A stretch of DNA of 64,000 nt from Diorhabda sublineata (lineage: Eukaryota; Arthropoda; Insecta; Coleoptera; Chrysomelidae). Of this stretch, positions 1-9,700 are shown in pieces. The stretch covers positions 31,837,487 through 31,901,486 of the forward strand of contig NC_079480.1 of NCBI RefSeq assembly GCF_026230105.1, written 5' to 3'. Within the stretch, counting starts at the first letter, position 1. Each line of letters starts with the position of its first letter. The translations under genes were made by a program, and so were the position numbers. The notes under the pieces were generated by a model. That model saw only the letters and a list, made by a program, of their open reading frames with translations. It was not told the origin of the DNA and made no database searches.

Positions 1-1
1 G

Positions 2-262
2 AGACGTGGAACCACTGAATAGCCGCCTAGATCTCCCGATTTGACTCCACTCGATTACTCCTTATGAGGTTATTTGAAATCTAAAGTATATTTTTATATA
101 CCAGACAATATTGCTGATTTAAAAGTTAGGATAACCAAAGTAATTAACAAAATAACCCATGAGGATATACAAAATGTTCCAATAAACCCTAAGAATTTTA
201 CAGATTCAACGACGTCAATGGTGGGGTTATTTAATAAAAAAGAGTGCAATGTATTTTTATAA
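2..262 (+). pseudogene. C-terminal fragment of a Tc1/mariner-superfamily transposase
   Basis: Frame 2 reads through a block with PPRSPDLTPLDYSL followed by GYLKSKVYFYIPDNIADLK, the conserved tail of an insect DDE transposase family in which a catalytic Asp sits in the SPDLTPLD stretch. Two Trp codons expected by the family (before PPRSPD and before GYLKSK) are TAG and TGA here, so the copy is dead. It lies downstream of Rabex-5 exon 4 on the opposite strand, that is, inside the next Rabex-5 intron. The rest of the element is off the left edge. A second fragment of what looks like the same family is at about 14.4-14.7 kb. Confidence 0.75.
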
Positions 263-309
263 GAGAAAACGTTGAGATATAGTAGTAGCTATTTGAAAGA
301 AGCGCTTAC

Positions 310-724
310 CAAATTTGTAAAATAGTACCCAGCTTCGCCTTGCATTAACCTGGAATCCTTGCAAAATCTAGTAACATACAGTATGTTGCTCTTCAATCTA
401 GCAGGATTAGCTTTCAACACGACAAAAATCAAAGCAGGTAAAAATTCATCGGCGCTCACTGGACCACCTTGACAATGTTGTAATACCTCTACGACACTTC
501 TACAACATTTGACAACGCAGGCGAGTTTTTCTTGTGGCGCTTTCATCGAATCCATACCGAGAAGATCGTTTATTGCCGTGTAGACCAAATCTCTGACTTC
601 GATGCTAGTTTCACTGATGCAACAATCTAGATGATGAGCATTCACCCAACTCAATTTGCGTATTCTGTCTTGGATAGTTAAATCTTTTTCTTCGTCATTA
701 GTTGTTTGTGGACAGAAAAGAGAA
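310..724 (-). CDS. Rabex-5: Rabex-5 exon 4 (VPS9 domain)
   Basis: Acceptor TTCTTCGCAG at 726-725 and donor TTTG|GTAAGC at 310/309, exit phase 0. Encodes CPQTTNDEEKDLTIQDRIR, then the VPS9 core with PQEKLACVVKC, ADEFLPALIFVV and SRLMQGEAGYYFTNL. This is the best conserved part of the gene in the window. Confidence 0.95.
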
Positions 725-3700
725 CTGCGAAGAAAAATTATATTTTTTCATTTATAAAAATAGCGAAAGATAAAAAACCATATAAAAATAAACACGAAAG
801 ACATAGAGACATGGAAAGAATTCTTCGAGGAAAAATTCAACCGCAGAAGTAGAAACTAGACAAGACAAAGATGAATTGGAAGAAGCGACAGAGAAATCAA
901 AATAGGAAAAGCGCGTGGAGGAGTGAACATAGAAGTGGAAATATTTAGGACAAACAGGAAAGGGATAGATATTAAAGATAATCAATTTAGCCCGAAGCAC
1001 AAATAAAATACTCAAAGGCTCCGAGGAAAATCAATTGGTACTACTACATAAAAAAGACGACATAATGACATCGTGACAAAGATAAGGAAATGAATTAGTA
1101 TGAGGAAAATAGGAATATGAAAATGGAAGAAGATCGTGGGAGTTTAAAATGAAAATGGGAGTAAAACATGGATATAGTCGCAGTTCTTTTTTATTTATAC
1201 TTGTCATGGAGAGAATGATAAAAACAATAATAAAAAAGACTATAAACTGAAGACAATTGTCTACAAAGCTAGAACCAGAAAAAAATAGACGGATTAATAT
1301 ACGCAGATGCAGGTAAAGTTAGCCCAGGTTTTTTCAAAATTCAAAAAATTTAAAGTTGTCCTAATTTGTGCAAGGTTTCTGCTACTTGTGCTGCGAAACA
1401 AAATTCATTTTTTTTAATATTGGAAGTTCTATGAGCTGATAAAAAACTCAAAAAAGTTAGCCCTGCCATTTTAGAATTTCGAAATAAAAGTAGGGTTCAA
1501 TTGTGCCAGCTTTCTGCTACTAGAGAAAATTTTGAAAAATTAATTGGAATACCTTGAATATTTTTTTTTCTTTTTTTTTAACGAGGGGTTCGTCATGACT
1601 TTGTCATTCGACACAGGAATTTTTTTTCGGAAAAGTGAAGGTTGTGCTACCATTTTACTCCACGGTGCAGTCAGCACGAAAAATTCTTTTGTCAAAATTA
1701 GTGATTAAACTTCTACACAACCTCTTGTGATTTTTGAAATATTAAAATACATTTTGAAGTTAGATGTGATTCGAAAATCGAGCATTTTATTACCAAAATA
1801 AGACATTTGAACAAAAAACATTGTTGTAAGACGTTTGTGTTAATAGTGATTCACAAAATAAATACCACATCGTAGATAACAATTACCTGTAAAGTGTGAT
1901 CATGCTGTACTTTTCGAAAAACTCCACTAATTTCTCCCGCACTTCAATCGGTAAATTTTCGTAAACTGGATATGAGTTAACACGGTTGTTATACAGGTTG
2001 TAGTAGTTCTGTGCTGTTTCCGCCAAATCTTCGATTGGCTTTGTGTCTAATTCACTTAAAATTTTGTTGGAAAAAGCTTGACTGCACCTGAAGAAGTCCT
2101 TCTTAATTCCTTCACCCCATTGACAAAATATGGAAATGAACTCGACCATTAATTTATCAGTATCTGGATTAGGTTGCCTCAATATGTATTTTTCTGGTCT
2201 GCTAGCATCTATAAAATAACGAAACAACGATTTTTTCAATTTCTTTTCAATCAAACTTAAAACTCCCATTATTCTACCGACCGAATTCAAATAAAGTCAT
2301 AAATTATTGGAAGTAATAAACTAAATTGATCTTATTCCGGGGATTATGAAAATATCATTAGTTTGCTAATAGATAATTACACACTTAAATTGCTATCTTC
2401 ATAAAATGTTGATTGAAGTTCTAATACATAATTAATTTACAACAGAGGCGGATTAGCCCAACTCATACGTTTTCAACATACAAAATTTTGCTAAATTTTA
2501 GATGAAGAAACTTAATTTTTTTCTCTAACCGAACAAGTTTTTTTTAATTTCCCAACGAGAGTCGAGAAATTTTCTCAAATGTGCCATGAAAACGCGAATT
2601 TTATACACGAAATACAAAAGACATTTTATGTACAACTATGAATGTGTATTTATCTGTCTAAAGTTTACAGGATGTTTCAAAGAAAGTTGATGGTTACACG
2701 GTTCGTGTCAAGTAGTATTGAACATAACTTATTCAATATTAGATTTATTGAGCAAAATTTCAAGTGAACTCGAACATCATTTAATTTTACACCAAAAAGT
2801 TTGCCAAAACTCGATACTGTACACCGTTTTCAGAATATTTTAATCGTTAAAAGCTATCAACTAGTTCAAGAAGGAAGAGTGGGGCTACAGCGATTACAGG
2901 ATGTCTGACGACGTATTTTTATGTCTTTAGAACGACAATGAAGGCTAAAGTAGCAATCATCCAACCTACATTGATTTCAAGCTAAAACAAGCACGTCGTC
3001 GGGGTAGATAAGTGTTATGAAGCTGTTGCGAATCTTCGTGCAAGAATGTGTTCTAAAAAATGTGGTGGTCAATATTTGCCTACTTTTTAGACGTGTCGTT
3101 GTACAACAGTTGATTACTCGCGAGAAAAAAAGGATGCAATGAAAAGACAGACTCTTTATTAGCATTCAGAAGATATTTAGCTCGAAGCTTCGCTAAAACA
3201 AGCAGATAGGCGAGGTGGATAAGTGTAGTGAAGCTGTTGCGAGTCTTCGTGCAAGAATGTGTTCTAAAAAATGTGGTGGTCAATATTTGCCCATTTTTTA
3301 GACGTGTCGTTGTTTAACAGTTGATTACTCGCAAGAAAAAAAGGATGCAATGAAAAGACAGACTCTTTATTAGCATTCAGAAGATATTTAGCTCGAAGCT
3401 TAGCTAAAACAAGCAGATAGGCGGGGTGGATAAGTGTGATGAAGCTGTTGCGAATCTTCGTGCAAGAATGTGTTCTAAAAAATGTGGTGGTCAATATTTG
3501 CCTACTTTTTAGACGTGTCGTTGTTTAACAGTTGATTACTCGCGAGAAAAAAAGGATGTAATGAAAAGGCAGACTCTTTATTAGCATTCAGAAGATATTT
3601 AGCTCGAAGCTTAGCTAAAACAAGCAGATAGGCGAGGTGGATAAGTGTGATGAAGCTGTTGCGAGTCTTCGTGCAAGAATGTGTTCTAAAAAATGTGGTG

Positions 3701-6700
3701 GTCAATATTTGCCCATTTTTTAGACGTGTCGTTGTTTAACAGTTGATTACTCGCAAGAAAAAAAGGATGCAATGAAAAGACAGACTCTTTATTAGCATTC
3801 AGAAGATATTTAGCTCGAAGCTTAGCTAAAACAAGCAGATAGGCGGGGTGGATAAGTGTGATGAAGCTGTTGCGAATCTTCGTGCAAGAATGTGTTCTAA
3901 AAAATGTGGTGGTCAATATTTGCCTACTTTTTAGACGTGTCGTTGTTTAACAGTTGATTACTCGCGAGAAAAAAAGGATGTAATGAAAAGGCAGACTCTT
4001 TATTAGCATTCAGAAGATATTTAGCTCGAAGCTTAGCTAAAACAAGCAGATAGGCGGGGTGGATAAGTGTGATGAAGCTGTTGCGAATCTTCGTGCAAGA
4101 ATGTGTTCTAAAAAATGTGGTGGTCAATATTTGCCTACTTTTTAGACGTGTCGTTGTTTAACAGTTGATTACTCGCGAGAAAAAAAGGATGTAATGAAAA
4201 GGCAGACTCTTTATTAGCATTCAGAAGATATTTAGCTCGAAGCTTAGCTAAAACAAGCAGATAGGCGAGGTGGATAAGTGTGATGAAGCTGTTGCGAATC
4301 TTCGTGCAAGAATGTGTTCTAAAAAATGTGGTGGTCAATATTTGCCCATTTTTTAGACGTGTCGTTGTTTAACAGTTGATTACTCGCAAGAAAAAAAGGA
4401 TGCAATGAAAAGACAGACTCTTTATTACCATTCAGAAGATATTTAGCTCGAAGCTTAGCTAAAACAAGCAGATAGGCGGGGTGGATAAGTGTGATGAAGC
4501 TGTTGCGAATCTTCGTGCAAGAATGTGTTCTAAAAAATGTGGTGGTCAATATTTGCCTACTTTTTAGACGTGTCGTTGTTTAACAGTTGATTACTCGCAA
4601 GAAAAAAAGGATGCAATGAAAAGACAGACTCTTTATTACCATTCAGAAGATATTTAGCTCGAAGCTTAGCTAAAACAAGCAGATAGGCGGGGTGGATAAG
4701 TGTGATGAAGCTGTTGCGAATCTTCGTGCAAGAATGTGTTCTAAAAAATGTGGTGGTCAATATTTGCCTACTTTTTAGACGTGTCGTTGTTTAACAGTTG
4801 ATTACTCGCGAGAAAAAAAGGATGTAATGAAAAGGCAGACTCTTTATTAGCATTCAGAAGATATTTAGCTCGAAGCTTAGCTAAAACAAGCAGATAGGCG
4901 AGGTGGATAAGTGTGATGAAGCTGTTGCGAATCTTCGTGCAAGAATGTGTTCTAAAAAATGTGGTGGTCAATATTTGCCTACTTTTTAGACGTGTCGTTG
5001 TTTAACAGTTGATTACTCGCGAGAAAAAAAGGATGTAATGAAAAGGCAGACTCTTTATTAGCATTCAGAAGATATTTAGCTCGAAGCTTAGCTAAAACAA
5101 GCAGATAGGCGAGGTGGATAAGTGTGATGAAGCTGTTGCGAATCTTCGTGCAAGAATGTGTTCTAAAAAATGTGGTGGTCAATATTTGCCTACTTTTTAG
5201 ACGTGTCGTTGTTTAACAGTTGATTACTCGCGAGAAAAAAAGGATGTAATGAAAAGGCAGACTCTTTATTAGCATTCAGAAGATATTTAGCTCGAAGCTT
5301 AGCTAAAACAAGCAGATAGGCGGGGTGGATAAGTGTGATGAAGCTGTTGCGAATCTTCGTGCAAGAATGTGTTCTAGAAAATATTGAAGGCCAATATTTG
5401 TCTACTTTTTAGAAAAAAAAAGTATTCAATAAAGAGACTGACTCTTTATTCGCATTTTGAAGATATGTAGTTTGAAGCTTGCTCGTCACAAATGGAACTG
5501 CATCACATTAAATGCAAAAGCTTATCAAACATTTGTCTACTACACGGTATGACAGTAGGACAGAAAGTCACTGTGGAATTCGATGTCGACGAAACGCAAA
5601 GTTCAAGTGCCTGAAATGCCTTTGAAGGCCTGTATCTTAAGTGTTTTATGGACTACCATAAAACAGGCTCTTAATCGTAATATACATGTTTTAGTCAATC
5701 GATTACTTTTTTCAATAAACGACTTAATTTGACAACAACTGTCAATTATTTAGCATAGTAATCAAATTAAGTACTACAAGAAACTGTATGCAGTAATTGG
5801 TTGAAAATATTCGTCGAAAATAGAAAAACGACGATATGGATTTATCACAACTAGAAAACAAAAAATTTACCTTTGTCGGGGAATAACACACTTTTCAAAA
5901 ATTGTTTGAGGTATGATAATTTTGGATGTTTACCGTAATTTAGAACATGACGAATATGAGTTATATAAATTTTTGATATGTTCATATTTTTGTGAAATGA
6001 CGTTAAAACGTCAAGTTTAAAATGCAAATTGCCGAAAAAAATTTGAAACTTCCATAAAATAATTTGAGCATTGTGAAAAAACCAAACGGAATAAATTTTG
6101 CCTACTATAAATATGTTGTCATTTATTAAAAAAGAAAAATTCAATCAAAAATATGATAAGGGGATAAAAGAAAAAACTAAACAGTTGAACAAGATGGTAG
6201 GTAAAGTAAAAAAGTGACGATAATTGATAGTAAACAAGACGATGAAATAAAATAAGACGATACACAGGACTGTAACGACGTGTGAATATCTCAGAATTAT
6301 ATTTTCAGAGGAAGGGACAATAGAGGTTGGAATAAAATAATGAAGAGAATAAATAAACGCCATCATACTAATCACTAAACAAGACAAGGGATATACCAAG
6401 ATGGTAGCGGTTCTCCATGTTGAACCACTAAAACTGCTGTTAATGAAAAAGGGTCTAATGATATGGTTTTCAAAAATACCTAGGAAGAGGCCCTGCAGAA
6501 CCGAATAATCAACTTATTACACAAAATACGGAAACTAGGTGAGATGCCAAGCTAATGGAACAAGGCAATTATTTGTCCCATACATAAGAAAGGAAATAAG
6601 GGTGACTGCGGTAATTTCAGGGGCAATACCTTAGTGGATATTATGAATGAAGTGCTAGCTTCATTCGAAGCAGGTTAAACAAATACTGGGACGAACAAGT

Positions 6701-9700
6701 AGGGGAGTATCAAGGAGGGTTTAAAAAAGGAAGATCGACTAGAAATCAAACAATACAGAATGATAGCTTTGAGCAGGGACTGAATTTGAAGCTATTTTTC
6801 ATCGACATTAAACAGGCATGATTAAATAATGAGCTCTAACAAAACTTGGAATACCTAAGAAATTAATACGATTGGTGAAAATGACACTGAACAAAACCGA
6901 AAATATAGTAGCCATAGAAGGAAGTTTATCCGAAAAAATCTAAATCGAAGAAGGTTTAAGACAGGGCGACCCGCTATCAACAGTGTTGTTTAATTTCCTA
7001 CTGGAGGTGATTCTTAGAGATAGTCCTGGCATATGCAAATGACTCAGTATAAACTGTTTACCTTCAGTCTCTGAAGACGATAACTTGGTTATCGAAACGC
7101 GCGTCAGACAGTGTAATCGTGAATGTTGGAATAGTGTAAACAGTGTGTTCAGTAGAATATCAGAAACAAAAAAATACATTTGTATTAAATTGATATGAGG
7201 TATTCAAGTAGCTCAAATAGATATGAAGAAAACATTGGAATTTTATTGATTTAATTAAGTAAATTCGATGTACTGACCTTTGACATTCGACGTCTTCCTG
7301 AAAACTGGTAAGCTTTTAAGATATTTGTTTTTCTTATCCGTTTGTTGTCGTTTCTTTTCCTCAAATTTCGAAAATCCAGACATATTAGTCTTCGATTGTT
7401 CAGCTGGTAGAGTCTGATACGACTTTTTCTGCCTCTCCAAATCCATTTTATTTCTGTAGCATTGTGAACAGTATCCTGAAAAACCGCGCGAATATTGATA
7501 ATGAAACATTTTAGGAATAATTATGAAGAAAAAAAAATTCAAAGAATTTTGTAAGTAGTTTAAACATTTTAGGAAGGTCGCCATATTGCGTGATGTCATA
7601 AGTATAAAATAAAAACTGAACAGTGAATATGAAAGTGTGTCTCTCGGTTATTATAAAATAAGCGATTAAAACACGTGATGAAGTTTTTCTTATGATGCCA
7701 AAAAATTCGAATATGCAACAAAAATGGTTTGAAAGTGTTGGTCGTTTTGACGATCCTGCGGGATGTAATTATTATTGTTGCCAGAATCATTTTAGTGTAA
7801 TTAAGATTGAACTTTAACTTCTTTTAACATTTTATAGTAATTAAGTTTCTTATGCCTTTAATTTTTAACGTGATTTTTAAAAATGTAAGAACTTAACCTA
7901 TGAAAGGTTTATTTACTTTATTCTAATAAATCTACATCTTATTCATAAACTTGAATTTCCGTTTGCCGTTGTCGCGGGTACATTTGTCGTTTGACGTTCG
8001 TAGCAAATTCTACATCCTATTTATAAATTTAACTTTCCCGTTTAACGTTGCCGTTCGCGGGTGACGTTTGCCGTTTGAAGTTATAGCAAATTCTACATCC
8101 TATTCATAATCTTGACTTTACGTTTGCCGTTGCCGTTCGCGGATTACGTTTGCCGTTCAAGGCAAAATCTACATCCTATTCATAAACTTGAAATTTCGTT
8201 TGCCGTTGCCGTTCGCCGATGAAGTTTGCCGAATGTAGCAATTTCTACATCCTATCCATTAACTTGACTCTCCGTTTAACGTTGCCTTTCGCGCGTGACG
8301 TTCGTAGCAAATTCTACATCCTATTTATAAATTTGACTTTCTGTTTGCCGTTGCCTTTCGCGGGTGACGTTTGCCGTTTGACGTCCGTAGAAAACTCTAC
8401 ATCCTCCAGACGTTGCTGCCGTTAACTGAAATTTTTGTTGTTTTTGACGTGTTATTGTTTTTTGTTTTCGTCATATGTTTGTATTTTTATTTGTTATCCA
8501 GTATTTATGGAAAATAACGAGCGGGAGGAGCTCGGGCCCCGGCAGCTGCCGGCATGACTCGATTAGATATCCTTGTTGCACTTTTTTTATCACACTTATT
8601 TACAAATTTTATTAACGTCTGGTAATAATTTATAATCGTCTGTAGGTCTTATTGTAATTACTTAATAAATACGTGATATAAATTTCAGATTCCCTAACGA
8701 ATATTTTTTTATAATTAAAAACAAATTATTTTGTAATCGCCTGGCAATACTTAATCGACAAAAACGTCTGGGATTTTTTTTTCAATTTTAGAAATAATAA
8801 ATAAGAAGATAAAGGAAATTCAAGTTGCCTAAAATTATATTTTCTTTTGCAAATGTTGCTCAGTAGCGAAATAACCGCTAACTCGCTAGAAAACTTTCAG
8901 GGCTGGATTCGCCAATTGACTAAACTGTAATTTTTCGCAACTTCAGCTTGCTTAAAACACCTTTTCAAATTTTGTCATCAGTTCTCCGAATAGAAGAGCT
9001 TTTTTTATTGGATCAAACAAGACAAACGCAAGCGGATGTGATTGGCTCTTGCTAAGGAAATTGCTACGAGCGGACAATGGCAAAAGATAAAATTCGTTTA
9101 TGTTGAAAGTTACCAACGGCAGATCGATCAGCAAACAGCGACGTTAAACGGCAACTATGAATGAACTCAAAGATCGTACGACCTCGTTCTTCACTCAGTT
9201 TGTGGCATTCTAGGACGATTTGCAATGACGACAATTCAAATAAACATCTACTCCCTACGTTTTTAAATGCGTCTATGTCTTTCGCAACATGAAACAATTC
9301 TCCGACGCTGAGATTTGTCCATTCTGCATTATGTTCTGAAGCAGTAGGTATTTGTCGTTGCATAAGATGTTTTTCTTAATCTTAATAATTGTTAACAGCT
9401 TTCTTGTGCGACCAATACTTAGTCGTTGGGGATTCTGTCAGTTCAGGGTATCTTCGGATGCGTCTGTAGAGCCATATCTCAAGTTTTTTGATTATTTGAG
9501 CTTTCAAGGTCCAAGTTTCCAGCAGTACTAACCACACATAACATTCCATGAGTCCTATTATGACGTAGAGGTTTATATTTCTATTTGCAAACATTGGGGA
9601 GTAGAATTTTTTTGAAACTCTTTTTTGACAAGGTTCCCTCAAATATTCGGATTCGGCGACCTCGAAAACATATAGAATCGACCATTATTGGCCTTTAGTA

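Noticed and set aside
2977..5182. Thirteen similar 62-76-codon minus-strand ORFs
   Set aside because: They are the same 211-bp tandem unit read repeatedly. The period is not a multiple of three, so no continuous protein is possible, and the units carry no recognisable domain.
2980..5480. CRISPR array
   Set aside because: Eukaryotic intron context, 211-bp direct units without spacers.
5851..6399. Minus ORFs as missing Rabex-5 exons
   Set aside because: The peptide (HIRHVLNYGKHPKLSYLKQF) matches nothing in Rabex-5, and no acceptor keeps the frame with exon 2.
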